From the NCBI GenBank assembly GCA_025267735.1, contig CM046301.1, positions 13,886,190 through 13,950,189 on the forward strand: a stretch of DNA of 64,000 nt, written 5' to 3'. The translations under genes were made by a program, and so were the position numbers. This DNA comes from Mactra quadrangularis (Eukaryota; Mollusca; Bivalvia; Venerida; Mactridae). Below, in pieces: positions 1 to 10,956 of this stretch (the stretch's first letter is position 1; each line of letters starts with the position of its first letter). Under the pieces are notes generated by a model. That model did no database searches and was not told the DNA's origin. It saw nothing but the letters and a program-made list of their open reading frames with translations.

Positions 1-357
1 CTCTTTAATTTCAATTAGTTGTGTCACACATGATTGACCAGATCTAAATCCGTGTTGATGTTCGGTGAAAAGGTTATTTCTTTCCATGTCATTAAGTAAT
101 TGGTCTCTGGCAATTTTTTCGAAAAGTTTGCAACAAATACTGGTAAGACTGACTGGTCTTAAATTTGGGGTTTTCTTTTTACTACCTTTTTTATGAAGTG
201 GAACTACAACAGCTGATTTCCAAGTTTTGGGTAGATAACCCTGTGACAAAGATTTAATAAACATCAGTGTTAAATGTATATTAAGTAATTTGGCACATTC
301 TTTTAAAACTTTTGGATGAATCTCATCTTCTCCGGGGTATTTTGAGACATTTAAATT
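1..357 (-). mobile_element. Non-LTR retrotransposon (LINE) reverse transcriptase fragment
   Basis: The minus strand is open from 357 to the window edge and translates to the fingers/palm part of a LINE-type reverse transcriptase. Visible motifs in order are PGEDEIHPKVLKECA, YLPKTWKSAVVVPLHKKG, the LRPVSLTSICCKLFEKI block and HGFRSGQSCVTQL. This arrangement is typical of the jockey/CR1-like endonuclease-RT retrotransposons. An in-frame TGA lies at 358-360, just before the first conserved residues, and neither the endonuclease domain nor the start of ORF2 is present. This fits a 5'-truncated insertion whose 3' part continues to the left of the window. The stretch seen has no internal stop, so it may be young. 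The clade is not resolved. Confidence 0.9.
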
Positions 358-1780
358 TCAAGCAAATGTTCATATACTATTTAATCAGTCACTATCAGTT
401 GTAGACTGTTAATTCGGAATCTTTTGCGCCTGTTATTTTTGCACATGACCTAGTTTATGGTCAGACTCGGTTTTTGTGCGGAGGCTTTAAAACTTATGAT
501 CAAAACTCAAGTGTAGAAATTTAGATTTTTTTCAGAAAGCAAACAATTGTAGTTATTTTATGCACTATTTATTGTCACTCAATTAATATTTGTCTGGAAA
601 AATGGCGTAAAACAAATGGTCGTTTTCCTTATGAATTGTTATTGCAGATCACGTGCCTATACGATCCTGAGTACTAATCAGCACTTGGCTGTTCATTTGT
701 TATACTAAACTGTGCATCGCTATCATAATGGAGCAACCAATCGGCTTATAACTAGTTCATGTTGACATTCATTTATAATAGCACGGGTAAAAGAACCTTG
801 ACTTATACATGTATAATGTATTTACTTATTGAATTAGGTTACAGGGTGTATTATGTACACTATTCTCGTAAGATCACGCAAGATCTCGTCAGTTTACGAC
901 CTAAGCTCTCGTTAACGTACGACCGTATTGTAGTAATATATATCAATAGTAATAATACCACGATCATCGTCATAATTTAAATTAGCTCGTATTCAAACTA
1001 GTTAACTCTACAAAGTTCAATTTATATTTGATTATGACAAACTCAATAGCAAAATATTTAATTTCTCTAATACTTGGTGCTTAATTAACAGCGCAAGGAA
1101 AACAGATCTGCAGAGTTTAAGTTCGCTCGAAAAATCTGAATCGCGTTAAAAAATCAATAGTCCTTACTCTAATTCAAATGTATATAAGGCTATTAGAACA
1201 GCCCTATACAATGCCGTCTTTTCAAGTGCGATCAAAAAACGGTCCATTGAAATTCGTTTCAAATTGAAAAAGCCACGACGTGGGGTAAAAATGTTACGCT
1301 CATGCAAAATATTTTCACGTTGCTAAAGAGAGTGAACTAGTGAATTACAATAATACTATGAGAAGGATATTTTGTGGGGTTAAAAATGTAAACATGGGCA
1401 TTCTGTAACTTTGTAATAATGAGTTATATTAAATCACTGGACGTTTGCCTTAATGGCTTATTGGATTAAAACCATGATATCGTAAGTTTGTTTGGCTTGT
1501 ATATATTTGTATATAAACGTAACTATTTACAAAATATATTTCATAAAACAAGTTTTTTGTTACCAAAAATGTGCAAAACAGGTACGCGAAATTGTTCATA
1601 CATTGCGTATAAACTCGTTTATTTTTTCTAAAGCACGTACAGTTCATAAACTTAAGCTACATGTAGAAACGCGACTTTCACAATCATTTGATAATCTAAA
1701 CCTATCGTGAATTAAGTAAACAAGAATTTACACTTGCATGCCTGTGCAATATGTAATACAGTTGAACCTGTGGCCCAATG
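358..1780. other. Intergenic, nothing recognised
   Basis: AT-rich sequence with only short open frames (the longest about 70 codons) that show no known motif, no consistent splice signals and overlap between strands. I see no gene here. Confidence 0.5.
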
Positions 1781-1789
1781 ATGATAAAC

Positions 1790-2540
1790 CTTAGAATCCG
1801 ATGTCTTAATTGCGGTTAAACCTACGGCCAGAGGTGTGTAACTTAGAACCCGATGTCTTAATAACACTTAAAACTACGACCAGAGGTGTGTACCTTTTAA
1901 CCCTATGTCTTAATTACAGTTAACCTATGGCCAGGGGTGTGTACCTTAGAACCCGATGTCTTAATTACAGTTAAACCTATGACCAGAGGTGTGCACCTTA
2001 GAACCCTTTGTCTTAATTACAGTCAAACCTATGGCCGGGGGTGTATCTTAGAACCCGATGTCTTAATTACAGTTAAACCTATGACCAGAGGTGTGTACCT
2101 TAGAATTCGATGTCTTAATCACAATTAAACCTATGACCAGAGGTGTGTACCTTAGAACCCTTTGTCTTAATTACAGTTAAACCTATGGCCTGAGGTGTGT
2201 ACCTTAGAACCCTTTGTCTTAATTACAACTAAACCTATGGCCAGGGCTAGGTACATTTCAACCTGTTGTCTTAATTACAGTTAAACCTATGACCAGAGGT
2301 GTGTACCTTAGAACCCGATGTCTTAATTACAGTTAAACCTATGACAACAGGTGTGTACCTTAGAACCCTTTGTCTTAATTACAGTTAAACCTATGACAAC
2401 AGGTGTGTACCTTAGAACCCTTTGTCTTAATTACAATTAAACTTATGGCCTGAAGTGTGTACCTTAGAACCCTTTGTCTTAATTACAGTTAAACCTATGG
2501 CCAGGGCTAGGTACCTTTCAACCTGTTGTCTTAATTGATA
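1790..2540. repeat. Minisatellite, about 52-bp unit, about 15 copies
   Basis: A tandem array with the recurring core TGTCTTAATTACAGTTAAAC followed by CTATGACCAGAGGTGTGTAC and CTTAGAACCC. The core TGTCTTAAT recurs about every 50-54 bases from 1804 to 2526. Copies differ at a few positions (for example AACCCGATG against AACCCTTTG, and GACAACAGG against GACCAGAGG), and neighbouring copies share variants, as expected from unequal exchange. A lone partial copy (TTTAGAACCCGATGTCTAAT) sits at 2863-2883. The 63-codon open frame inside it is a product of the repeat. Confidence 0.95.
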
Positions 2541-3985
2541 TATAGAATGCTGCATGGGTTTATAAAATTAAGTAAATACAAGTTTGTTTAACGATTTGAA
2601 GTTAAGTCAACGTATACATGTACATGTATTATATTATTCAGGGTTTATTTGTCTTTACTCTTTGGTCAAGTTTGAATTCTCTAAGAAATGTTAAGTTTTC
2701 TATAGGAATATAATCATAGATTAGTTGGAGCAATATAACTGGACTAATTATTGTTATCCAGCGTACTTAACAATCGTTTTTGCTTATAAGAAACGTGTTT
2801 TGGTCTTAGCATTGCGTTTGAACATAACGAAATAGAATGGTTTTAAAGAGGCATTGTTTGTACTTTAGAACCCGATGTCTAATTAAATTATTTTTAAGTC
2901 AGTAGCTCAGACAATGGAGATGGCGGTTTAAACCGTCATCAAGGTCTAAACTTAAATTCCATTTATGTCTTGGTATATAGTCAAAGTTTCAATCGACAGA
3001 AAAATATGCCAGATGGCTCAATGCGTTTTGATGAAAGGCGTGAGAAACACTTAGTTGCTTATTGATTTAGTTAAACCGAACTGTAGCACCAAAGCCGTGT
3101 TTGCTAAAAGTCGGATGAAACACTCAAATGCTTATCGTGAACCGAACCGAAGCACCAATACCACAGTTCGAATCGTATCGTAAGATGGGAGAACCGTTGC
3201 AGCCCTGTGACTTTCGTGTATAACTAACTCTATAGGAGTGCAAATATCCTTAATACAGACTCTATGTCTTTTTTCATACGCATAAAAATTACTGCGTCTG
3301 TTTATAGAGCAGCTAGAATAGTTCTTTACAAACCTAAATTTGCTAATGTTTATAAGTATAGCACGCATGACTTGTGTTTACAACATTAAACCAATGCCCT
3401 AGATACAACGAACTTGAACTTATTAGAAATTCGCAAGGGCATTCATATAAATACGGAGCCCCTATAGTGACATTTTGAAATCCTTTTTATATTCACTATT
3501 ATTTTGTTTAAATGAGTTACTTACGAAATTTTATTTCGTTTTTATGAAATATATTATTTCATATAAACAAACTGTTATTTCATTTTTATGAAAATATATT
3601 ACATTTAAACAAATAATCGTGAAAATGATAAAAAGTTTTCAAAATGCCACTTTATGGGCTTCGTACATAAGTATGTTATTTTCACCCCTAAGAAATTGGA
3701 CCACTGAAGATCGTATTACAAAGAATAATAATCATAACACATTACACAATACAATCTATTAAAATGAAAATGAGCAAATACATAAATCAAAACGTATTTT
3801 GAAATCCAACGATAATGACGTCTCCTCGCGTTATGACAGTTTTTCTATTGATCTTTGACGAAGCATGTAAATGTACTTTCTAAGTCATTAGTCTTGTGGT
3901 TTTGTTCACTATAACATTGATAGATCTAGCTTTAGAAAAAAATATAATAGAAATATCTTAGATTTAAATACCCCACAATTTATAC
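2541..3985. other. Intergenic, nothing recognised
   Basis: AT-rich DNA apart from the stray satellite copy near 2870. Around 3530-3610 there are short repeats of TTTCATTTTTATGAAATATATT type. No supported gene. Confidence 0.5.
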
Positions 3986-4156
3986 TACAGTAAAGTTCCG
4001 TTATTAAGACCGCTTCTATTATTTCACAATCATGCAATTTTAGACAATTATTAAGACCAAAATGCTTAAATTGTGAACAAACGGGTCTCTATAATGAGAC
4101 CGTTCCACTATTAAGACCATCAGTTTTGCTGTTCTTTATAGCGGAACTTTACTGTA
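3986..4156. mobile_element. MITE with TACAGTAAAGTTCCG terminal inverted repeats
   Basis: A 171-bp element whose ends are inverted copies of TACAGTAAAGTTCCG followed by a less exact ATTAAGACC-like extension. Both ends start with TA, as expected for a TA target of the Tc1/mariner superfamily. Internally there are several TTAAGACC or GGTCTTAA motifs. Related ends or fragments occur near 11548, 24565-24712, 46460-46490 and 47280-47355, so this is a small family of non-autonomous elements, two of them inside POLA2 introns and one inside an intron of the TPR gene. No transposase is encoded. Confidence 0.8.
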
Positions 4157-4169
4157 TTATATCTTATTT

Positions 4170-4340
4170 AAAGCGCAGTTGGTAGAACGCCAAGATTTCG
4201 AATCTTGTGTCTCGAAGGGGTTACGGGTTCTAATCCCACTCGGGAAGGGTATACCTTTCCTGGTTCAATGGGGACGTCTGTACTGGGATCTTAGAGATAT
4301 CAACTCAATTTCTTTCTATCATCTTCACATAGTTCGACAA
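4170..4340 (+). mobile_element. tRNA-derived SINE
   Basis: A tRNA-like head with an A-box-like GCGCAGTTGGTAGAACG and a B-box-like GGGTTCTAATCCC about 50 bases apart, followed by a non-tRNA body. The acceptor stem does not pair, so it is not a functional tRNA. The segment CGAAGGGGTTACGGGTTC is shared with the SINE at 14505-14770. Confidence 0.7.
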
Positions 4341-4429
4341 ACAAAGATTTGGGACGATCTTTGGAAGCAAGAACCTCGAGTAACTGAAATACATATACAT
4401 TTGTATATTGAAAGACCCAAATAATAATA

Positions 4430-5980
4430 TTTAAAATAATTTAATTATCGTCATAGATATTGACCAATAAGCTAGTATATCCATGGCGTAACATGTAAGT
4501 AAGTCTTTACTTCAAAGCAGGAGAATTTAGAGTGTGTTGTAATACTTATTAAGTTTAGTGACCTTCTATATAACCGCTTAGTGGATCAAAAATGAATAAT
4601 ACATACTACAAATAGTTGACAATAGCTTAAAGTTTCATGACTATTTGAACTTGTTATTAATTGGTGTTTTCCTTCATACTTGTTTACACTTATAAATACG
4701 TGAATCATAGATTATACTTAATGTATAGAGTGAGTTGTGTTTTGTTTGTTTGCGTGAATCAATTATTTGATATTGCTTTTAATTTTGTAAAGCCTCTTGA
4801 CCCGCCGCCTTGTTACAACGTCTCGCATGCCCGATCAAAGTGTGACTCCTGAAAAGCAACTTGCAATCATTCTAAATTTAGGGTTTTTTTTGAATATTGT
4901 ATAGGTACATTTAATAGAATGACTTCGGGAACATTATTGAAATAACTGAGATAGAACCTTATTTCCCTATTTCGAACCCATTAGCAATGTCAATTTGTAT
5001 TTCTTTGAATATTAGTTGGCGACCGGCACGATTCGGAGTCAAAACACTGTATAAAAATTACGATGTATTTTTAACTCGGAAAGTGCCAGCCGCACATGGT
5101 TCTCTGACTCTTCTCATGAAAACAATGAGATAAAAATAAATAATAATTCTTCAAGTTCAATTAGAGATGTTTTATTAGAAAGTCTGTCATCAGTTATTGC
5201 CTAAATTAAATACCATCTATTCCAACCCCGATTCATTATTATATATAATCGGGTAAAATTATCATCTATCCCGACTAAATAAAATAAGTAATCCCGCTAA
5301 CTCGCATACATTTTCACTCATCCCAAGCTTTAGGGCGGTGGGTGGTTGCCGGCTTTCTATTAGAGTTTTCTGCTTTGAAAATACAATGTATACCTTTATA
5401 TTTGTTACTTTTTTGTGATTTATATAAGCTTCAGCTCAAAATTGACAAACCATCTCGTCTTAATTGGTTAGTAGGGAACCACCCGAATTATCGTGAATAA
5501 CACTAGGCCTACACAACCTTAATCACTAAGTACAAATATTTATTCTCTTATGATATACACCAGGGAGAGAATTGTCTGGTACACATAGGTATAATAGCTT
5601 ACTTTAATCCTCCCACCATTGAATACGACACTCAATAGAAATGTAATTTATTCTAGTGTAAATATTGAGTAAATACAGGTCGTCCACGTAAACATTGCGT
5701 TTATAAACTTAGCCAGTTTAATTACACACCAATATTTAGGGGTGAATTATTTATATATCTTATATTTTAGTTAGTTTACACTTGCTTTATAAAAATATCA
5801 TCATAAAGATACAATGTGCATATACATTGTTAAAATAAATGTTAAATATCAGGTGCATGGTGTGTTTGAATCAGTAAAATGCTGTTCATGCATTATCTTA
5901 TTCACCTTTTTAGTGGGCAAGTCCATTGTTTAAAGTACAAAAACACGCATGACCTAGAATACGAACTATAGTATGCTACA
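4430..5980. other. Intergenic, nothing recognised
   Basis: AT-rich sequence without supported genes. Short open frames lack motifs and codon structure. Confidence 0.5.
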
Positions 5981-6027
5981 TACAGAGCCCTCCAAAAGTC
6001 CCTGAACAAAACCCTGTAGAAGAAAAC

Positions 6028-6269
6028 TATACTTAACGGAACTTCTAAGTACCCCGATATCTGTTAAATCAAAGCTATAAGAAATCTTCCCACATCAACG
6101 CATGCGCGACCAAACCGGTGTTGCATCGATAAAGTAGCATGAAAACCATGCAAGCAAAGGTCATTATGATCCTAAACACATTTCCATCATCGATCAGACA
6201 TAAATGTTGAGAAAAAAAAACATTCCTACAATATTGAAATCGGGGTACTTAGAAATTTCGTTAAGTATA
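6028..6269. mobile_element. MITE with about 34-bp terminal inverted repeats
   Basis: The left end TATACTTAACGGAACTTCTA and the right end are inverted copies over about 34 bases (both contain CTAAGTACCCCGAT). Total length is 242 bp and both ends begin with TA. The element has no coding capacity. Immediately to the left, 5985-6020 carries a CAGAGCCCTCCAAAAGTCCC motif like the ends of the MITE at 19434-19720, so one element may be inserted beside or within another. Superfamily by TA ends: Tc1/mariner, tentative. Confidence 0.8.
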
Positions 6270-6689
6270 TTTACATTTACCATGTATCTATGTGAGTTTT
6301 TAATATCACATGCATACTGCAGTGGGGTAGCTAGAGCCCTTTGAATCGGTTAAAATTGGATATTACTTTCATAAAAGCAGAGGGTTTGGGGGTCCTTATT
6401 CAGATTAATTTGAAGATGTTAGTCGAAAATGAGCTTTTCTGCATGGCTATTTTGTCACCGATTTTTAACGCAAAATCAAACACAAAATAACATTTTTCAA
6501 AATAAAAATATATGTAAGATGCATGTATACTATTTGTAAGATGCATGTATACTACCACCCTTATAATTTATTTTCCTTCCTACTTTAGTGGTTCATTTTT
6601 AATACAAACTTTTTGCAAGTATTTACCATTAATCATTACTTTTTTGTTATTAACCATACACTCGGTAGCACATGGCAATACCAAATTTA

Positions 6690-6970
6690 AGTGCAGTTTA
6701 AAGTCTGGCTACATATACATTTTCAACCAACTTTACCATTTGTACGATAACCCTTGGTCATTTAACATTTTGTACGATAACCCTTGATCATTGAAATCTC
6801 CTTCAGGCAGTAGATCCCTCGCAGTATCCATTTACACTAGGGTGGATTGAGGCAACTGTAGGTATATCTCTAGCTCAAGGAAATTAGCAGTGACCTAAGT
6901 GGGGTTCAAAACCTGGGACCTCTAGATCCCTTCAGAAACGCGCCTTTTACCACTGGACGACTGCTCCTAT
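6690..6970 (-). mobile_element. tRNA-derived SINE, family A
   Basis: On the minus strand a tRNA-like head (GGAGCAGTCGTCCAGTGGTA) is followed by the body shared with 7850-8095, 29365-29560 and 31213-31430, recognisable by TTCCTTGAGC and the TAAATCTGC-like end. This copy has an internal direct duplication of TTTGTACGATAACCCTTGRTC at 6735-6792. The head lacks a pairable acceptor stem. Confidence 0.75.
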
Positions 6971-7849
6971 ACAAAGCTACGTCACTGACAACTTAATCAC
7001 TTAATTCAAAACAGAAAAAAATCTATACATGTACATTGATAAGTACAGTAAATACATTAGGAATGGCTACCACAAATAACCGGTTAATACCGGAGTATTA
7101 GAATATTTTGTTTGTAAAAGATTGACACGATTGTGTCAGGCCAATAGGGTTATACTGGTCGATAAGTCAAACGGTTATATCAATTAAGATTGCCAATGTT
7201 TGAAGTAAGTGCCAAATATGGTTTAAAATGTAAACATTCTGTTTTGTACAGCTTTATTAATAACAATAAACTGTATTTAAAGCGCCATTTATCCATTTAT
7301 TAATTTAACTTAAAGCAACTATATACATAGTATATATCAATATACGCAGTATTTTCACTATGAACCGTGTACGTATCCAACCAAAGATCGTCTTTCTCCA
7401 GCTTAAAATACCTTGTGCAATATCTTTAGAGAAGGTCTAAACCAAAGACATCCAGCAAGATCGGTGCCAATCTGAAAAGACACTATATTTGCATAATGTA
7501 TATGAAGTGTCTTCGTTGGGTTTACACCAGAGACGCCGGTATGGTTTCGAGTCAAAACACTATTGATTGGTTATATAGTTTGTGATAAAATCAAGACAAA
7601 TTTCATTAATGCACAATTTAATTTACAATATTCAGCATTTGACAAAAGAAAGCCCCCAAAAATATGTTTATTGTAATTATTTTCCTTAAATTGCTTTAAT
7701 GCTATTTTGTAGTCTCAATTATATTTATAACCAAAAGATATAGCAAAACTAAAAATCATTTAAAATAAACAGTTATTTTAGATAAAGTCTACTCAGAATG
7801 TCTACAAAGTTAAAATGTCTCCAAACTTTTGGTGGGTACTAGTTAAAGT

Positions 7850-8095
7850 AAAAGTGCGGTTTAAAGTCTGCTTCCATAATTATGTTCTGTCAACTTTACA
7901 ATTTTGTGCGATAACTCCTGGTCATTGAAATCACCCTTAGGCATGCGATCCCATACAGTTTTCATTTACACTTAGGTGGAGTTGAACAAGTGTAGGTTAA
8001 TTTTTTGCTCAAGAAAATTAGTAGTGGGAATCGAACCCGAGACCCCTCAATGCCTAAGCGTGCGTCCTACCACTGGACTACTGCTCTGACTGTAT
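7850..8095 (-). mobile_element. tRNA-derived SINE, family A
   Basis: The best-preserved copy of the family. On the minus strand the head reads GAGCAGTAGTCCAGTGGTAG (A box) and, about 35 bases on, TCGGGTTCGATTCCCAC (B box). The body then has TTGAGCAAAAAATTAAC, ACCTAAGTGTAAATG and a GGAAGCAGACTTTAAACCGC end. It is not a functional tRNA because the acceptor stem is missing. Confidence 0.8.
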
Positions 8096-8099
8096 AAGT

Positions 8100-9325
8100 C
8101 GTTTGACTAGTTTTGCGCTGACCAATTCGAACGCATGTATATTTATTTGTAAATATTTTCTTTGACCAATAGCACCAGCCACTATGGTTATGGCTAATAA
8201 AAGTCCGTACGATTCCGTATCTTATCGGAAATGTCCGCCTCTTTCCGCCACTTTCCCGCCGTTTTGACACTTCCATGTATGGTCTGCCCAGATTTCGCCA
8301 GAACACCTCTCAGCTGTTTGTGCCGATGTCAATAAAACTAAAAATTAACTGTAAAATAACCTTACAATTAAAGACTTGAATGTGTCTCGCTTCATTTTCT
8401 TCTGACTTCCTATTCTTTTCATAAAGGGTAACAAATCAACATAACCTAGTTCATTGTTTTGTTTGTATCTGAGATGACAAATCAGTCACGTGATGTTGGC
8501 TGGGGCTAAACAGGAAGAATATTAAAATAAGTCGTAGATCTGTGCATTCATGCACTTCTTACTCAGTAGATCTTTCTTTCTTCCGCAACCAATGTTTGCA
8601 TGTAAATACAATAAATGCTCTAAGCTGTACGGAACCGTTTTTGACATGGATTGCGTTAGCAATTCAGGTCTTAGTAAGCGACATATTTTGAAACGCATCA
8701 AAAAATATCGCGGACGTAGACATTCGCAGTTGGACGGTCATGCGCAGTTAGATTCAGCACAGCGGTATGTTGTTAGGCTGAATGAATAAATAGTCCCATT
8801 AATAACAATATCTGCCAGTATCAAGCAGACTTGTTGTTTACTCACAATACATAAAACTATCCTTGTTAATTCCGTTTAATTTTTAATTGGTCTAGTTGAC
8901 AAAATAGTATTTATTAAAGCATGTGCGTGCGTATTTAACGACTTTAAGGACTCTATTGCCAGTGATGCATATATGTTAGTTGTGTCCAACTGACATGTCA
9001 ATGTACATATTTTAATATTGCCGCTTTGGTCAAAGACCTTCAGCTGCTTATTGTAATACGTTGGTTAAATAAACCATGAGTTAACTTTAACCAGAATCGG
9101 TTCGCTAACGCATTTGGTGTACTGAATTGTGATAGGAATTGTCTTTTTTCATATGATAAATTCGAAAGATTAATCTTTCAAAAAGTATATAAAATCTAGA
9201 ACTATTTGCATTTGGAAGATGAGTTGTTTGTTCAAAGTATCGAACAAAAAGTCCACCAATAGCAGGTTGGACGGTTCCGAACCAAAGACACTGTTAAATG
9301 ATTGATCAGGCCGTGCCGATCGCCT
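8100..9325. other. Intergenic
   Basis: Apart from the weak exon candidate at 8550-8766, I see nothing that can be named in this stretch. Confidence 0.4.
8550..8766 (+). other. Possible short exon, function unknown
   Basis: An open frame begins at ATG 8550 (a second ATG is at 8592) and reaches a plausible donor GTATGT near 8764. It encodes a short basic peptide with a C-x4-C pair (CKYNKC). A palindromic TCACGTGA (E-box type) lies about 60 bases upstream. There is no partner exon I can connect, and no family is recognised. It could be a 5' exon of something outside my view or chance. Confidence 0.15.
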
Positions 9326-9329
9326 TTGA

Positions 9330-9954
9330 GGTCCGTTTATACAGGACGCGAACGCGTCCAACGCGAGTAAGAACGCGAACGCGACTTTAGCAGCAGTTTT
9401 GCCGTTTAGAGCACGAACCCGAACGCAGAAAACGTTCGATAAGGGGGTCTTTTTCTTGTGGTGAGAGATATTTCGCCATTTGGAAATATGGTGCATGAAG
9501 GAGATCATAGTACTGTATCTAGTATGTGTACGAAAAACAACCGAGGAAGAGAAAGAGGTATTGTCTGCTTTGTCGTACAGTTGAGGATTTTTCTTATTTT
9601 CAAGAATCATGGCTTCTATCTTGTTCATTGTCTTGTCCATTCTTCTCCAATCTTTAAACGCGAAGAAGACTGGAGCTAGTGCCTAGCTTTTTCTTGGAAC
9701 ATTCAACCGTATAACATTTTCTATTTGAGGAAATGATGCGAGGGAAGTACCTCCTGATTGGTTGAAAGCATAAAGGTCGCGCAAACTTCTGAAAAAAAAT
9801 CGCTCTGGAGGCAATCGACGCGAACGTTCGCGCGAACAAAAATCTGTTCGCGTTCGCGTTAGACTCTATTCGAACGGTTCCTCTACAAGTAACTAACCTA
9901 TTCCAGGACGAAAAACGCATTCGGGTTTGCGTTCGCGCTCTGAATAAACGAACC
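9330..9954 (-). mobile_element. Non-autonomous PIF/Harbinger-like element with MADF/Myb-like remnant
   Basis: The ends are inverted copies: left GGTCCGTTTATACAGGACGC and right (minus strand) GGTTCGTTTATTCAGAGCGC, both continuing with GAACGC. The flanks are TTG and TTA, compatible with a 3-bp Harbinger target with one change. Just inside, the DNA is rich in CGAACGCG-type words on both sides. The minus strand from about 9660 to 9500 reads DWRRMDKTMNKIEAMILENK followed by a NPQLYDKAD motif, which resembles the first helices of the MADF/Myb-SANT-like proteins encoded by Harbinger elements. The open frame continues without recognisable domain, so the gene is a remnant. No DDE nuclease is seen. Confidence 0.6.
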
Positions 9955-9959
9955 TTTAA

Positions 9960-10645
9960 TTAACTTAGTACAAACGTTCATGACAATAGATACATACTTT
10001 CTTGATTGGTTTAAATGTTGTGTCAACACAAGTTTTGGTCATTTTATTTAGGCCAATTCCCCTAACCTAGTTTTCCTTGACATTTGTCTATAACCAGCAA
10101 TAATTAACATACTCTTCCACAATGCCGCCAACTTTTTCATATTTTTTATAATTGGCAATTTACATGAATTACATGTATATTTATAATAAAACATAAAATG
10201 TATATTGTATATTGAAATAGGTCACTTAAACACTATTTGATTTGTCAGAGCATCTTCAAAAACACTTGAAATAATACGGTACAGTGTGAACTTTATCCAT
10301 AATTTACGAAATGTAAATTTCAATGCACCATATAAGGATAAGTTATATATTCGAGTACTAGTTAAAGGACAATAGCACATGCCCCAAGGGTCAATGGATA
10401 ACTACTTACCATTCTCACAATAGACTTTTTGTCATATCAGACCTCAGAAATGATAATGCTCATGTACCTACCACACCTTGTCAAAGTACGGTCAAATTTC
10501 GCTACCATGACCATCAAAAGTGATTACGTTTATACTTATTTACAGCTCAATTGTGAAACAAGTACTCACAGTTCATAACAATTGTTAGAAATTGGTTACA
10601 ATATGATTGTTTTTTGAAGAAATATGTAGAGAGGAAATATATAGG
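9960..10645. other. Intergenic, nothing recognised
   Basis: No gene or repeat that I can name. Confidence 0.4.
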
Positions 10646-10647
10646 CA

Positions 10648-10956
10648 GTAGCCTGATCAATTACTTTAAACGTTCCGTAACGATACATTCGGAAGTCCAC
10701 AGTCATTCGCTGCGAATAATCTAATCTAATAAACAAATATACGATCGTTTAGGCAATGAGTGATGTTTCAAAATTTATGGACTAAAAGCGAAACATCACT
10801 CATTGCCTAAACGATCGTATATTTGTTTACTTCAACACCGGTAGTTTCAAAATAGCGTCTAAATATGTCCGAGATTATTCGCAGCGTATGACCGAGGAGT
10901 TCCGAATGTATCGTTACGGAACGTTTTGGAACGTTTAGCGTAATTGAACAGGCTAC
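10648..10956. mobile_element. 309-bp palindromic MITE
   Basis: Almost the whole segment is an inverted repeat. Outer arms start GTAGCCTGATCAATTAC and end with the complement (GTAATTGAACAGGCTAC), and contain CGTTCCGTAACGATACATTC on both sides. The inner arms, 10731-10769 and 10790-10828, match perfectly over 39 bases around a 20-base spacer. It encodes nothing. I could not fix a target duplication. Confidence 0.85.

Noticed and set aside
1937..2128. 63-codon plus-strand open frame
   Set aside because: It lies wholly inside the 52-bp minisatellite and repeats with it.
8030..8095. tRNA gene on the minus strand
   Set aside because: A and B boxes are present but the acceptor stem is not; the same head and body recur elsewhere, so it is a SINE.
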